The notes below the pieces were generated by a model. That model was not told the origin of the DNA, ran no database searches, and saw only the letters and a list, made by a program, of their open reading frames with translations. From contig NZ_WQNH01000007.1 of the NCBI RefSeq assembly GCF_009812055.1, positions 1-64,000 of the forward strand: 64,000 nt of DNA. Direction: 5' to 3'. Shown one piece after another: positions 37,814 through 47,401 of the stretch (the stretch's first letter is position 1; every line of letters begins with the position of its first letter). This DNA is from Chelativorans xinjiangensis. Its GTDB lineage: Bacteria; Pseudomonadota; Alphaproteobacteria; Rhizobiales; Rhizobiaceae. A program made the translations under genes and the position numbers.

Positions 37814-38392
37814 TCACGGTTCCGTGCGCCGCGCCGGCCGAAGCATCCGCCTGAGCACGCCGTCCTTGAGGATGAAGTGATGGCGCAGCGCGGCCAGCAC
37901 ATGGACGGTAACCAGGGCGATCGCAGTGTAAGCCAGCGAGCGATGCAGCAGACGCCAGAACGTTTCTCCCGCTTCCGAGACCCCGACCGGCAGATGCGGC
38001 AACAGAAAGAGGCCGAAAACGAGCGTCGGTATACCGAGCACCGAGGCCGAAACCAGCACCCAGCCGGAAAGCGGCAGGGCGAGGAAGACGGCATAGAGCA
38101 GGCGATGAACCGCCGTCGACGCCGCCTTCTCCCAGCGCCGCAGCGAAGCGAGCGGCAGGGGCCGCGGGTTCGCCATGCGCCAGAGGAGCCTGAGCACGAT
38201 CAGGGTGAGGATCAGGAGACCGAGCGACTTGTGCCACTGGATCAGATTGAAGGCGAGACGCTGGTCGGCCACCCGGACCATTGTGAGGCCGAGGCCGATC
38301 TGGCCGAGGATCAGAACCGCGACCGCCCAATGAAAGGCGATCGCGACGAGGCCGTAGCCCTCTTTCGTGTTGCGGAACCGAAAGTCGCTCAC
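37814..38392 (-). CDS. Cytochrome b561 family membrane protein
   Basis: The protein, about 192 residues, has four membrane helices with paired His ligands for two b-type hemes: one in IAFHWAVAVLILGQ, one in WHKSLGLLIL, one in HRLLYAVFLALPLSGWVLV and one in HRSLAYTAIALVTVHVLA. It would transfer electrons between quinol and a periplasmic acceptor. The GTG at 38392 is used because the conserved sequence (RNTKEGYG) begins just after; its ribosome site is poor, and an ATG at 38494 would add 34 residues with no family match. YceI follows after about 60 nt. Confidence 0.85.
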   Translation of the reverse strand: MSDFRFRNTKEGYGLVAIAFHWAVAVLILGQIGLGLTMVRVADQRLAFNLIQWHKSLGLLILTLIVLRLLWRMANPRPLPLASLRRWEKAASTAVHRLLYAVFLALPLSGWVLVSASVLGIPTLVFGLFLLPHLPVGVSEAGETFWRLLHRSLAYTAIALVTVHVLAALRHHFILKDGVLRRMLRPARRTEP

Positions 38393-38495
38393 TGCTGGAG
38401 GCCAATTCTTCAAGGATCGCAGACATATGAAATATACAGAATATTTCGCGGCTGGCCCCACCTTCCGGACGCCGAACGAGCCGGCAAAAGCCAAG

Positions 38496-39098
38496 CTACC
38501 ACGGGATTATCGTGAGTTCCGGCCAAGCCGCCTTGGCACGGGCGGCCTTGGTCTCGTGCGTGGCGCGGTTGTCGAGGGAGCGATTCGGCACGACGCGGAA
38601 GGAGAATATGTCGTCGAGGCCATAGGGAGCATAGAGGTCGTAACCACCGTCGGCCTCAAGCCGGATGCCGACGGCATGGGTCTTCGTGGCGAAGCGGTCA
38701 ATCCCTTCCTCGCAGGAAGACAATGGCGGATAGGGTTGGCCGAAGCGCTTTTCGAACCATAGATGGACCCGCGCCTCGTTGCGGATCTCGACGGCAATCG
38801 GCAGGTCCGAGAAAATCTCCGCGCCTTCGACGATCATCGTATCTTCGGCTTCCCACGAAAGGTCCGCCGGATCGAAATAGAACAGGTCGATATCCTTGAT
38901 GCCGTAACCCGATGGCGGGCCGGTCAGTGCGTTCCAGACGCTGTTGTAGAGGGCGCCGGAGACGATGCGCCAATGGGGCAGGTCGAGCCGCCGGGCCTGC
39001 AGGAGCGCTTCCCTCACGAGCGGATCGCTCCAGACGATGTCGAGGAAAGCGGCGCGCTGCGCCTCGGGAGAAGCGCCGGCGTATCTCAGATGATCCAT
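38496..39098 (-). CDS. Nucleotidyltransferase family protein (DUF925 type)
   Basis: The 200-residue protein resembles the DUF925/COG3575 nucleotidyltransferase-like family: LPHWRIVSGALYNSVWN, then KDIDLFYFD with the acidic D-x-D pair, EIRNEARVHLWFEKRFG, and ATKTHAVGIR. The start at 39098 follows a perfect ggaggag site. The nucleotide and acceptor are unknown. It lies between pheT and the cytochrome b561 gene on the same strand; the gap to pheT's end is only 24 nt, so it may be read in the pheST transcript. Confidence 0.85.
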   Translation of the reverse strand: MDHLRYAGASPEAQRAAFLDIVWSDPLVREALLQARRLDLPHWRIVSGALYNSVWNALTGPPSGYGIKDIDLFYFDPADLSWEAEDTMIVEGAEIFSDLPIAVEIRNEARVHLWFEKRFGQPYPPLSSCEEGIDRFATKTHAVGIRLEADGGYDLYAPYGLDDIFSFRVVPNRSLDNRATHETKAARAKAAWPELTIIPW

Positions 39099-39122
39099 CG
39101 GTGCTCCTCCTTTCATGCGCGT

Positions 39123-41528
39123 TCAGCTTCGCAGCACACCGCCCGTCTGCTTCCCGACATTCTCCACGATTCGCCCGGCGAGCGCCTCGAAATCTTCGTC
39201 CGTCAGGGTCCTTTCCACCGGCTGGATGGTGACCTCGATGGCGATGGACTTCTTGTCCGTGCCGAGAGCCTCGCCCTCGAAGACGTCGAAGACGTTGACG
39301 TCGGCGATCAGCCTCTTGTCGGCGCTTGCCGCGGCGCGGGTGAGCGTGCCTGCCTCCACGGCCCTCTCGACCACAAAGGCGAAGTCGCGCTTGACCGCCT
39401 GGAAGGGCGAAAGGTCGAGGCGGGGCTTGGTGCGCGTTGCCCGCGCCTTCGGCTCGGGGATGACGTCGATGAAGACCTCAAAGCCGCACAGCGGGCCGGA
39501 AACGTCGAGCGCCTCCAGCGCCTTCGGGTGGAACTCACCGAAGGTGCCGAGCACCATCTTCGGGCCCAGCTTGATCGTGCCCGAGCGGCCGGGGTGATAC
39601 CAGTCCGGCCCGCCGACCTCGATCTGCAGCTTGTCCACGGGGGCGCCGCAGGCTTCGAGCACGGCGAGCGCGTCGGCCTTGGCTTCGAACACGCCGACGG
39701 GCGCGGCATTGCCTACCCAGTGGCGGCCCTGGGCCGAAAGCCGCGCTGTGCCGCGTCGGATGCCGGCCGCCACGCGGCGCTGGCCTTCCGGTCGGTCGCC
39801 CTCATAGGCGCCGGAAACCTCGAACAGCGCCACGTCGGCGAAGCCGCGATCGGCGTTGCGCTGCGCGGCCGCGACAAGGCTGGGCAGGAGCGACGGGCGC
39901 ATGGTCGACATGTCGGCGGCGATGGGGTTGGCGAGCGTGAGTGCCTTTTGCCCGCCGCCGAAGAGCTTGGCGTGATCTTCCGGGATGAACGACCAGGTGA
40001 CGGCCTCCATCATGCCGCGCACGGCGAGCGCCCGCTTGGCCTGGCGCGTGCGCACCTGAAGCGTGGTGAGGATGCGGCCGCTGACGGCGTCGTGCGCGAC
40101 CATCGGCTCGGGAGCGATCTCGTTGACGCCGTGAATGCGCATGACCTCTTCCACAAGGTCGGCCTTGCCGTCGACATCCGGGCGCCAGGAGGGAACGGTC
40201 ACGTCCACGACTTCGCCGTCGCCCTGCGGCGTAAAGCCGAGGCGTGTAAGGATGGCGAGGCTCTCCTCGCGCGGCACGTCGAGCCCGGTGAGCCGCTTCA
40301 CCTCGGCGGGCGGGAAGGAGACCGTCTTCGGCGTATACCCCCCATAGCCGACGACCCGCGCACGGGAAGCCTCGCCGCCGCAGATTTCGAGCACCAGCCG
40401 TGTCGCCAGTTCCATGCCGCCAACCATGAACTCGGGGTCCACCCCGCGCTCGAAACGGTAGCGCGCGTCGGTAATGATGCTTAAGTTCCGGCCGGTGCGG
40501 GCGATGTTCGCCGGCTCCCACAGGGCCGATTCGATCAGCACGTCCCTGGTGCTTTCGTCACAGCCGGAGTGCTCGCCGCCCATGACGCCGGCGATCGACT
40601 CCACGCCGTTCTCGTCGGCGATGACGCAGACCTCCGGCGAAAGCCGGTATTCGCGCTCGTCGAGCGCCAGCACCGTCTCTCCCTCCCTGGCGCGACGGAT
40701 GGTCAGATCCCCCGTCACCTTGGCGGCGTCGAAGACGTGCAACGGGCGGCCGCGGTCGAAGGTGACGTAGTTGGTGATGTCGACCAGCGCGTTGATGGGA
40801 CGCAGGCCGATGGCAATCAGCCGTTGCTGCATCCATTTGGGCGAGGGGCCGTTCGCAACCCCGCGCACAGCGCGGAGCGCGAAGCCGTGGCAGAGATCCG
40901 GCGCCTCGATCCGCACATCCACCGGGCAGGCCCCCTCGCCGGAGACGGGCTCGACCGCGCCCTCTTTCAAGCGCCCGAGGCCCGCGGCGGCCAGATCGCG
41001 CGCAATGCCGTAGACGCCGGTGCAGTCCGGCCGGTTCGGCGTCAGCCCGATCTCGATGACCGGGTCGTCGAGCTTCGCCCATGTGGCGAAGGAGGCGCCC
41101 ACCGGCGCATCCTCGGCCAAATCGATGATGCCCGTGTGTTCGTCGGAAAGCTGCAGCTCGCGCTCCGAGCACATCATGCCATGGCTTTCCACGCCGCGGA
41201 TCTTCCCCACCGAAAGGGTGACGTCGATGCCGGGAATATAGGTCCCCGGCGCCGCGAAGGCCCCGACGAGCCCGGCACGCGCGTTGGGCGCGCCGCACAC
41301 GACCTGCACGGGCTTTCCGTCGCCGGTATCGACGGTCAATACCTTGAGCTTGTCCGCATCGGGATGCTTCTGCGCCGTCAATACCTTGGCGATGACGAAC
41401 GGCTTCAGGGCCGACTTGTCGTCGACCTCTTCGACCTCGAGGCCGATCATGGTGAGCGTCTCGACGATCTCGTCGAGGGTGGCCTCGGTCTCGAGGTGAT
41501 CCTTGAGCCAGGAGAGTGTGAATTTCAT
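39123..41528 (-). CDS. pheT: Phenylalanine-tRNA ligase beta subunit
   Basis: PheT is the large subunit of the alpha2-beta2 phenylalanyl-tRNA synthetase. The protein of 801 residues has the N-terminal [21 protein letters not shown], an EMAP/tRNA-binding domain ([19 protein letters not shown]), B3/B4 editing domain, B5 domain, the catalytic-like core, and the C-terminal ferredoxin-like anticodon-binding domain ([12 protein letters not shown]). Length is normal. It follows pheS by 26 nt. Confidence 0.98.
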   Translation of the reverse strand: MKFTLSWLKDHLETEATLDEIVETLTMIGLEVEEVDDKSALKPFVIAKVLTAQKHPDADKLKVLTVDTGDGKPVQVVCGAPNARAGLVGAFAAPGTYIPGIDVTLSVGKIRGVESHGMMCSERELQLSDEHTGIIDLAEDAPVGASFATWAKLDDPVIEIGLTPNRPDCTGVYGIARDLAAAGLGRLKEGAVEPVSGEGACPVDVRIEAPDLCHGFALRAVRGVANGPSPKWMQQRLIAIGLRPINALVDITNYVTFDRGRPLHVFDAAKVTGDLTIRRAREGETVLALDEREYRLSPEVCVIADENGVESIAGVMGGEHSGCDESTRDVLIESALWEPANIARTGRNLSIITDARYRFERGVDPEFMVGGMELATRLVLEICGGEASRARVVGYGGYTPKTVSFPPAEVKRLTGLDVPREESLAILTRLGFTPQGDGEVVDVTVPSWRPDVDGKADLVEEVMRIHGVNEIAPEPMVAHDAVSGRILTTLQVRTRQAKRALAVRGMMEAVTWSFIPEDHAKLFGGGQKALTLANPIAADMSTMRPSLLPSLVAAAQRNADRGFADVALFEVSGAYEGDRPEGQRRVAAGIRRGTARLSAQGRHWVGNAAPVGVFEAKADALAVLEACGAPVDKLQIEVGGPDWYHPGRSGTIKLGPKMVLGTFGEFHPKALEALDVSGPLCGFEVFIDVIPEPKARATRTKPRLDLSPFQAVKRDFAFVVERAVEAGTLTRAAASADKRLIADVNVFDVFEGEALGTDKKSIAIEVTIQPVERTLTDEDFEALAGRIVENVGKQTGGVLRS

Positions 41529-41554
41529 CTTCGTTCAGCCTGCCTGGTTGGAAA

Positions 41555-42640
41555 TCAAGAGCTCAAGCCGCCGAAGAGCGTCGGCATGTCGAGCGGGCGG
41601 AAGCCGTAGTGCTGGAGCCAGCGGACGTCGGCGTCGAAGAAGGCGCGCAGGTCGGGCATGCCGTATTTCAGCATGGCGATGCGGTCGATGCCCATGCCCC
41701 AGGCGAAGCCCTGGTATTCGTCCGGGTCGAGGCCGCCGTAGCGCAAAACGTTGGGGTGCACCATGCCGCAGCCAAGGATCTCCAGCCAGTCGCTGCCCTC
41801 GCCGAAGCGGATCTCGCCGGGCTTCGAGCGGTCGCACTGGATGTCCACCTCCAGGCTCGGCTCCGTGAAGGGGAAGTAGCTCGGCCGGAAGCGCATGTTG
41901 AGCTGCGGCACCTCGAAATAGGCCTTGCAGAACTCGGTCAGCACCCACTTCATGTTGGCGACATTCGCCGTCTTGTCGATCACCAGCCCTTCGAGCTGAT
42001 GGAACATGGGCGTGTGGGTGGCGTCGGAATCCGCACGGTAGGTCTTGCCGGGGATGACGATGCGGATCGGCGGCTTCTGGGCCTCCATGGTGCGGATCTG
42101 CACGGGCGAGGTGTGCGTGCGCAGGAGCTTTCGCTCACCGTTCTCGTCGGGCTCCAGGAAGAAGGTGTCGTGCATCTCGCGCGCCGGATGGCCTTCCGGG
42201 AAATTGAGCGCGGTAAAATTATAATAGTCGGTCTCGATGTCAGGCCCCTCGGCGATGGCGAAGCCGAGATCGCCGAAGATGGCGGTGATCTCATCGACCA
42301 CCTGGGTGATGGGGTGGATGCGGCCGCGCTCGGCCGGGGGACGGGCGAGGGGCAGCGTCACGTCCACCGTCTCACGCTCCAGCCGCTCTGCGATCGCCGC
42401 CTCGCGCAGTTCGGCGCGGCGGGCGGTCAACGCCTCGGTGACGCGGTTCTTCAACCCGTTGATGGCCGGGCCCATCACCTGGCGTTCTTCCGGCGGCATG
42501 GCACCCAGCGTCTTCAGCTTCTCCGAGATCGACCCTTTCTTGCCGAGGGCTGCGACGCGCACGACCTCCAGCGCCTGCTCATCGCCGGCACCGGCGATCT
42601 CGTCGAGAATCGTCCTTTCGAGTTGGTCCAGATCGTTCAT
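41555..42640 (-). CDS. pheS: Phenylalanine-tRNA ligase alpha subunit
   Basis: PheS charges tRNA-Phe with PheT. The 361-residue protein carries the class II synthetase motifs: motif 2 TSPVQIRTM and [20 protein letters not shown], and motif 3 [13 protein letters not shown], with [12 protein letters not shown] between. The start at 42640 follows aggaagg. The frame is open a further 42 codons upstream, back to an ATG pair at the exit of a terminator hairpin, but that stretch has no ribosome site and no synthetase similarity. Expression may be affected by the hairpin at 42771-42801. Confidence 0.97.
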   Translation of the reverse strand: MNDLDQLERTILDEIAGAGDEQALEVVRVAALGKKGSISEKLKTLGAMPPEERQVMGPAINGLKNRVTEALTARRAELREAAIAERLERETVDVTLPLARPPAERGRIHPITQVVDEITAIFGDLGFAIAEGPDIETDYYNFTALNFPEGHPAREMHDTFFLEPDENGERKLLRTHTSPVQIRTMEAQKPPIRIVIPGKTYRADSDATHTPMFHQLEGLVIDKTANVANMKWVLTEFCKAYFEVPQLNMRFRPSYFPFTEPSLEVDIQCDRSKPGEIRFGEGSDWLEILGCGMVHPNVLRYGGLDPDEYQGFAWGMGIDRIAMLKYGMPDLRAFFDADVRWLQHYGFRPLDMPTLFGGLSS

Positions 42641-42767
42641 CGTCCTTCCTTCAACTCCTGCCTTGGCCGTTGCCGGCGCGCCGTCCCGGACGGCCGTGCC
42701 CTTATCGGGCGTAGGAAGCGGATTGCGATTGTCCATGACACTATCTTCGTTCGTCGTTGCCATCATG

Positions 42768-42829
42768 AAAAAACCCGCGCCAGCCCTGCCAGCGCGGGTT
42801 TCCCGAAAATTCCGTTCCTGCTTCGGGAA
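42768..42829 (-). terminator. Terminator or attenuator between rplT and pheS
   Basis: On the minus strand the arms aaacccgcgc and gcgcgggttt (42792-42801 and 42771-42780) form a stem followed at once by a run of six T (42768-42773, overlapping the arm). A second inverted repeat, ttcccgaa/ttcgggaa (42800-42807 and 42822-42829), lies just before it and shares two bases. It is 38 nt past the rplT stop. There is no room for a Phe-rich leader peptide, so it is more likely a plain terminator than classical attenuation. Confidence 0.8.
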
Positions 42830-42838
42830 GCGCTGACC

Positions 42839-43240
42839 TTAGGCGACAGCGCTTTCAAAAGCATTGGGCGTGGTGTTCTTGAGATACTCAAGCGCCGTCT
42901 TGGCCTTGGCAACGAGCGCGGCGAAGGCTTGCGGCTCGTGCACGGCCATGTCGGCCAGCACCTTGCGATCGATCTCGATGCCGGCCTTGTTGAGGCCGTC
43001 GATGAAGCGGCCGTAGGTCAGGCCGTGCTCGCGGGCGGCGGCGTTGATGCGCTGGACCCACAGGGCGCGGAAATTGCGCTTGCGGTTCTTGCGGTCGCGA
43101 TAGGCGTATTGCAGCGACTTCTCGACCGCCTGCTTGGCGATGCGGATGGTGTTCTTGCGGCGGCCGTAGAAGCCCTTGGCGGACTTCAGGACCTTCTTGT
43201 GCTTGGCGTGGGCGGTAACGCCCCTCTTTACGCGGGCCAT
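42839..43240 (-). CDS. rplT: 50S ribosomal protein L20
   Basis: L20 is an early 23S rRNA-binding assembly protein of the large subunit. The protein of 133 residues starts [19 protein letters not shown] and shows [29 protein letters not shown] and [14 protein letters not shown], all typical. A short Ala/Val tail follows. It lies 27 nt after rpmI. Confidence 0.99.
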   Translation of the reverse strand: MARVKRGVTAHAKHKKVLKSAKGFYGRRKNTIRIAKQAVEKSLQYAYRDRKNRKRNFRALWVQRINAAAREHGLTYGRFIDGLNKAGIEIDRKVLADMAVHEPQAFAALVAKAKTALEYLKNTTPNAFESAVA

Positions 43241-43267
43241 GACATGATCTCCTTAAAACCGGTCCAC

Positions 43268-43468
43268 TCAGAAGCTGTAGGGCATGAACTTCTTCACGAT
43301 CTTCGTATCGGGATCGGAAAGAACCATCGTGCCCCGCGCATCGCGGATGAACTTGTTGGAACGCTTGATCATGCCGTGGCGCTTGCCGGCGGCCTGCACT
43401 TTCACCTTGCCGTTGGCGGTCACCTTGAACCGTTTCTTGGCAGAAGACTTGGTCTTCATCTTGGGCAT
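43268..43468 (-). CDS. rpmI: 50S ribosomal protein L35
   Basis: L35 is a small basic large-subunit protein of 66 residues: [20 protein letters not shown] at the start, then [12 protein letters not shown]. The start at 43468 is set by homology; a longer open frame upstream has no support. It precedes rplT by 27 nt. In most bacteria infC lies right before it; here a membrane methyltransferase gene stands in between. Confidence 0.98.
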   Translation of the reverse strand: MPKMKTKSSAKKRFKVTANGKVKVQAAGKRHGMIKRSNKFIRDARGTMVLSDPDTKIVKKFMPYSF

Positions 43469-43628
43469 TTTGCTTCTCCGATTATCGGCGCAGACGCGCC
43501 TTTGTAGTTCTGACCGGACCAAAGGTCCGGAAGCATCAAGAGCCGCCACGGCATGCCCTGCCGGCCGGCTCGTACGAGGCGTGCCTCATATCAGCAAGTT
43601 TCAGCTCACGCAATAGCCGCAGATTCCG

Positions 43629-44249
43629 TCAATACAACCGGAAAAGAATGGGGATCAGCCCCATTTCCTGCCCGCGCTCGATCAGCTCAAAGAACGGAAG
43701 TGCGGCGAAAAAGGCAAGGCCGTCGACCAGCGTTCGATTGAGGATGCGCGGCCGAAAAGTTACCTCCTCCCGATCCCTGAAAAGCCTGGGGTTGGGAAGG
43801 AAGCGGGGCACGCTTTCCAGATAGGCTCGATAAGGCTCGCCGAGCACGGCCTTCAAGTGACGCTCCTCGCGCAGGGCCACGATGTGGAAGGCCATCATGC
43901 AGACCCCCGCCGCAAGCGCCGTCACGACAAAACTGCCGGTCTGCGCCCCGACCCCCGCCGCAGCAAGCGTCGAGAAGAAATAGAGCGGGTTGCGCGTGAC
44001 CGAGTATGGGCCGGTGGAGACGACCTCCGCGGATTTGCGCCCGCCGATATAGAGGATGGACCACAACCGGCCGCCGATGCCGATCAGGATCAGGGCGAGG
44101 CCATACGCTTCCAGAAGTTCATGCGACATCTCGCTTTGCAGCGAGCTGCTGAACACGAGCAGGAAACAGATCACACCGATGAGGAACGCCAGAACGTAGC
44201 GCCGCATGGCCTGATAGGCGGCCATCGCCTTTGCTGTTTCACCACTCAT
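43629..44249 (-). CDS. Isoprenylcysteine methyltransferase-like membrane protein
   Basis: The 206-residue protein has several hydrophobic helices (residues about 14-35, 45-65 and 95-120). The SAM-binding motif typical of the ICMT/PEMT membrane family follows: TGPYSVTRNPLYFFS, then LREERHLKAVLGEPYRAYLESVPRFLP with the conserved Glu-Glu. Family members methylate lipids, isoprenylated compounds or cysteines; the bacterial substrate is unknown. The start at 44249 is chosen to avoid overlap with infC. It lies between infC and rpmI on the same strand. Confidence 0.85.
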   Translation of the reverse strand: MSGETAKAMAAYQAMRRYVLAFLIGVICFLLVFSSSLQSEMSHELLEAYGLALILIGIGGRLWSILYIGGRKSAEVVSTGPYSVTRNPLYFFSTLAAAGVGAQTGSFVVTALAAGVCMMAFHIVALREERHLKAVLGEPYRAYLESVPRFLPNPRLFRDREEVTFRPRILNRTLVDGLAFFAALPFFELIERGQEMGLIPILFRLY

Positions 44250-44322
44250 TCCGGGGTTCGCCCTTTCGCCTTGCGCGGCAGCAACATGCTTCAACCCGCG
44301 CAAGGCATACTCGGCATCTAGG

Positions 44323-44859
44323 CTATTTCGGGGCAAGCACCATCATCATCTGGCGCCCTTCGAGCTTCGGCTCGGCCTCGACCTTGGCGATCGGCTCCAC
44401 CTCGTCGCGCACGCGATTCAAGAGCTTCATGCCAAGCTCCAGGTGAGCCATCTCACGTCCGCGAAAGCGCAAGGTCAGCTTCACCTTGTCGCCCTCCTCG
44501 AAGAACCGGCGCACGGCCTTCATCTTCGTCTCATAATCATGAGTGTCGATGTTGGGCCGCATCTTGATCTCTTTGATCTCGATGGTCTTCTGTTTCTTGC
44601 GGGCTTCCGCGGCCTTTTTCTGGCTCTGGTATTTCAGCTTGCCGAGATCGGTGATCTTGCACACGGGCGGATCGGCATTGGGCGATACCTCGACAAGGTC
44701 GAGCCCGGCCTCTTCGGCCGCCAGCAAGGCTTCCTCGGTCGCGATAATGCCCCGATTGTTGCCTTCGTCATCGATAAGCTGAACCCGGGGAGCCCGGATT
44801 TCACGGTTGGCGCGGGGCCCCTCCTTCACCGTAGGCGGCGCTTTGAACGGTCTGCGAAT
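44323..44859 (-). CDS. infC: Translation initiation factor IF-3 (ATT start)
   Basis: IF-3 prevents premature subunit joining and checks start codons. The N-terminal domain contains [15 protein letters not shown] and the C-terminal domain [17 protein letters not shown]. The start is the ATT at 44859-44857, which is preceded 9 nt earlier by gaggag and encodes the usual N-terminus [15 protein letters not shown]. The later GTG at 44829 would remove this conserved segment. A rare ATT start in infC is known from E. coli, where IF-3 represses its own translation by rejecting it; the same control is inferred here. The length is 178 residues. Confidence 0.93.
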   Translation of the reverse strand: MRRPFKAPPTVKEGPRANREIRAPRVQLIDDEGNNRGIIATEEALLAAEEAGLDLVEVSPNADPPVCKITDLGKLKYQSQKKAAEARKKQKTIEIKEIKMRPNIDTHDYETKMKAVRRFFEEGDKVKLTLRFRGREMAHLELGMKLLNRVRDEVEPIAKVEAEPKLEGRQMMMVLAPK

Positions 44860-44918
44860 GGTCTTCGTCTCCTCAAGTCGTTGACGGAACGGTCCGGCCC
44901 GTAGCGTCGAGCCGATGG

Positions 44919-44947
44919 CTATGTGCGCTTGGCGAGCCCTGTGTCAA
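44919..44947 (-). promoter_or_regulatory. Candidate sigma-70 promoter of infC
   Basis: On the minus strand a perfect TTGACA (44947-44942) is followed by a 17-nt spacer and ACATAG (44924-44919). The -10 box is only a fair match, but alphaproteobacterial -10 boxes are often weak. The infC start lies 60 nt downstream. Confidence 0.5.
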
Positions 44948-45057
44948 TAGCATAACCAAGCAAAAGAATCACGCGGAAGCGCGACGGGAAGGCGGATTGC
45001 TCTATGCTCTTTCGCCGGACCGGCACCCGCGCCAGAACACCTTGCAGGAGGACACGG

Positions 45058-45831
45058 ATGAGCCAGAGCGAACCGACCCGCATCGAAGTCGACGGTACCG
45101 AGATCGCCGTGCGCCACCGGCCGGGCCGCGCGCCCGGCCTTGTCTGGCTCGGCGGCTACCGCTCCGACATGAAGGGCACCAAGGCCGAAGCCCTGGACGC
45201 CTGGGCGGGCGAACACGGCCTCGCCGCCACCAGGCACGATTATTCCGGCCACGGCGAATCGGGCGGCGCTTTCAGCGACGGCACCATCTCCCGCTGGCTC
45301 ACCGAGAGCCTCGCCGTCTTCCACCGCTTCACGGAAGGTCCGCAAATCCTCGTCGGCTCTTCCATGGGCGCCTGGATCGCGCTCAGGATGGTGCAGGAGC
45401 TGCAGAAGGCCGGCGAAGGCCGGCGCATCGGCGGGCTCCTGCTCCTGGCGCCGGCGCCGGACTTCACGATCGAGCTGATGGAGCCGGTGCTGAACGCCCG
45501 GCAACGGCAAGCACTTAAGACTCAAGGTTATATCGAGGAGCCGTCGGAATATTCGCCGGAGCCCAACATCTACACCAAGGCGCTGTTCGAGGACGGCCGC
45601 AAGAACCGGGTGCTCGAAGGCATCATCAACACCCACTGCCCGGTGCACATCCTGCAGGGCATGGCCGACACCGACGTACCCTACAACCATGCCATGCGGC
45701 TGGTCGAGCACCTGCCGGCCGACGACGTTACCCTGTCGCTCGTCCGCGACGGCGACCATCGCCTCTCCCGGCCGCAGGATATCGGCCTGATGCTGCGGGT
45801 CGCGGCGTCGCTGGTGGAGCGGGCGGGATAG
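45058..45831 (+). CDS. Alpha/beta hydrolase (ABHD10-like)
   Basis: The 257-residue protein has the hydrolase triad: nucleophile Ser in VGSSMGAWIA, Asp in GMADTDVPY and His in DGDHRLSRP. Other landmarks are VWLGGYRSDMKGTKA and HDYSGHGESGGAF. It resembles the group that includes mitochondrial ABHD10, an acyl-glucuronide or palmitoyl-protein esterase; the bacterial substrate is unknown. The start at 45058 follows aggagg at 45046-45051. It diverges from infC. Confidence 0.88.
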   Translation: MSQSEPTRIEVDGTEIAVRHRPGRAPGLVWLGGYRSDMKGTKAEALDAWAGEHGLAATRHDYSGHGESGGAFSDGTISRWLTESLAVFHRFTEGPQILVGSSMGAWIALRMVQELQKAGEGRRIGGLLLLAPAPDFTIELMEPVLNARQRQALKTQGYIEEPSEYSPEPNIYTKALFEDGRKNRVLEGIINTHCPVHILQGMADTDVPYNHAMRLVEHLPADDVTLSLVRDGDHRLSRPQDIGLMLRVAASLVERAG

Positions 45832-45963
45832 CCCGGCGGATGGCAAGCCTTTTCATATAGGCGGGCCCTTTCGGTATTTCATGTCTTGAATCGGAGAAAA
45901 GCGCTTCCCATCTCGAATCATGCGGCCGCAGCCCTTGTTTGCAACCGATGAGGAACCGCTGAG

Positions 45964-46398
45964 ATGACCAACTCTGCACTGATACGCCCGGCCTGGACGC
46001 CGGCGACGATCGCCCTGATGGTGATCGGTTTCATGGTGTTCTGGCCGCTCGGTCTCGCCATGCTCGCCTACATTCTGTGGGGCGACAGGCTAGGCGAGTT
46101 CAAGCGCGACGTGAATCGCGCCACCGACGGCATGTTCGCCAACTGCCGCCGCGCCTCCCGCGCCCACGCCCGCACGGGCAACATCGCCTTCGACGATTGG
46201 CGCGAGAAGGAGCTGGAGCGCTTGGCCGAAGAACGCCGCAAGCTCGACGCCATGCGCGAGGAGTTCGACGAGTATGTGCGCGAACTGCGCCGCGCCAAGG
46301 ACCAGGAAGAGTTCGACCGTTTCATGAACGAGCGCAAGGCAGGCCGCGATTCGAACCAGCCCGATGTCAAGGACCGCAAGACCAAGGGCAAAGGCTGA
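45964..46398 (+). CDS. DUF2852 membrane protein
   Basis: The 144-residue protein has one or two membrane segments near the N-terminus (about 14-38, IALMVIGFMVFWPLGLAMLAYILW). A long charged helical region then resembles a coiled coil (about 75-125), ending in a Lys-rich tail. It matches the alphaproteobacterial DUF2852 family of unknown function. The gene begins at the ATG 45964; no clear operon partner is visible. Confidence 0.85.
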   Translation: MTNSALIRPAWTPATIALMVIGFMVFWPLGLAMLAYILWGDRLGEFKRDVNRATDGMFANCRRASRAHARTGNIAFDDWREKELERLAEERRKLDAMREEFDEYVRELRRAKDQEEFDRFMNERKAGRDSNQPDVKDRKTKGKG

Positions 46399-46522
46399 CC
46401 AGCCTTCGAAAGCCTCCCCTGCCCCCTATAGGCGGCGCCCCTCAGGGCGCCGTTTTCTGTTTCCTTGAACGGCCGTCGTTTTTGCGGCTCTTCTGCCGGC
46501 CCGAATCATCTATCCTGCCCGA

Positions 46523-47281
46523 ATGCTGCCCCGCCTTTTCAAGAGAGCGCCTTTGAAGGTCTCGACCCCGCCCGTGGAACGGTCTCACCGGGTGGCCGGG
46601 CGGGAAGTGCCTCTGAGGATCGTCGAGAACGCCCGCGCGCGGCGCCTGACCCTGCGCATCGCGCCGGGCGGGGCGGGCCTGCGTGTCACCGTCCCGCCGG
46701 GCCTTTCGCTTCGTGAAGTAGAGCGCTTCCTGGCGCGCCACGAGGGCTGGCTGGAGGAGCGGCTGAAGAAGCTGCCCGACCGGCCCCTGGTGCGGCCGGG
46801 CATCAAGATCCCGCTGCGCGGCGTGCCGCATCTTATCGTGCACGAGCCAAGCCGGCGCGGAACGGTCGAGGCGACCATGTTCGACGGGCAGCTGACGCTG
46901 GTGGTGACGGGCGATAGTAGGCACCTGCCGCGCCGGCTGGCCGACTTCCTGAAACGGGAGGCGCAGCGCGACATCGGGATGCTGGTCGCCAGGCACACCG
47001 AAACGGTCGCCCGACGCGCCAAGGCCATCCGCTACCGCGACACGACAAGCCGCTGGGGCTCCTGCACGTCGGACGGCACGCTGTCCTTCTCCTGGCGCAT
47101 CATGATGGCCCCTCCGGCGGTCATCGACTACCTGGTGGCGCACGAGGTGGCGCATCTGAAAGAGATGAACCACGGCCCCCGCTTCTGGAAGCTGTGCAAC
47201 GAACTTTGCCCGGACACGGAGCGCTGCAAGGCGTGGCTGAAAAGGAACGGGACGGCGCTGCAGGCGATACAGTTCGGGTGA
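46523..47281 (+). CDS. YgjP-type zinc metallopeptidase (M48-related)
   Basis: The 252-residue protein belongs to the YgjP/DUF45 group: RRLTLRIAPGGAGLRVTVP, W-L-E-E-R, the RDTTSRWGSCTSDGTL motif, and the zinc site VAHEVAHLKEMNHGPRFW (HExxH plus later His). It lacks a signal peptide. The physiological substrate is not known. It precedes trpF by about 120 nt. Confidence 0.9.
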   Translation: MLPRLFKRAPLKVSTPPVERSHRVAGREVPLRIVENARARRLTLRIAPGGAGLRVTVPPGLSLREVERFLARHEGWLEERLKKLPDRPLVRPGIKIPLRGVPHLIVHEPSRRGTVEATMFDGQLTLVVTGDSRHLPRRLADFLKREAQRDIGMLVARHTETVARRAKAIRYRDTTSRWGSCTSDGTLSFSWRIMMAPPAVIDYLVAHEVAHLKEMNHGPRFWKLCNELCPDTERCKAWLKRNGTALQAIQFG

Positions 47282-47356
47282 ATGGTGAATAGTAAATGGT
47301 GGATACGAACCACGGCGCGAGCCTTGGCATTCTCGCTCCTAACCATTCACCATTCA
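47279..47356. repeat. 12-bp inverted repeat before trpF
   Basis: The 12-base arms tgaatggtgaat (47279-47290) and attcaccattca (47345-47356) are perfect complements with a 54-nt spacer. The left arm overlaps the end of the metallopeptidase gene. The repeats resemble the attcaccattc-type low-complexity motifs seen between genes in this order. They may mark a mobile or slippage-prone element. Confidence 0.6.
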
Positions 47357-47401
47357 TCCTCTTCCCTCGACTCCGCCACCATTTCGTGCCACTTCCACGG
47401 C

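Noticed and set aside
42641-42766. N-terminal extension of pheS by 42 residues
   Set aside because: No ribosome site and no similarity; the start at 42640 has a good site and the normal family length.
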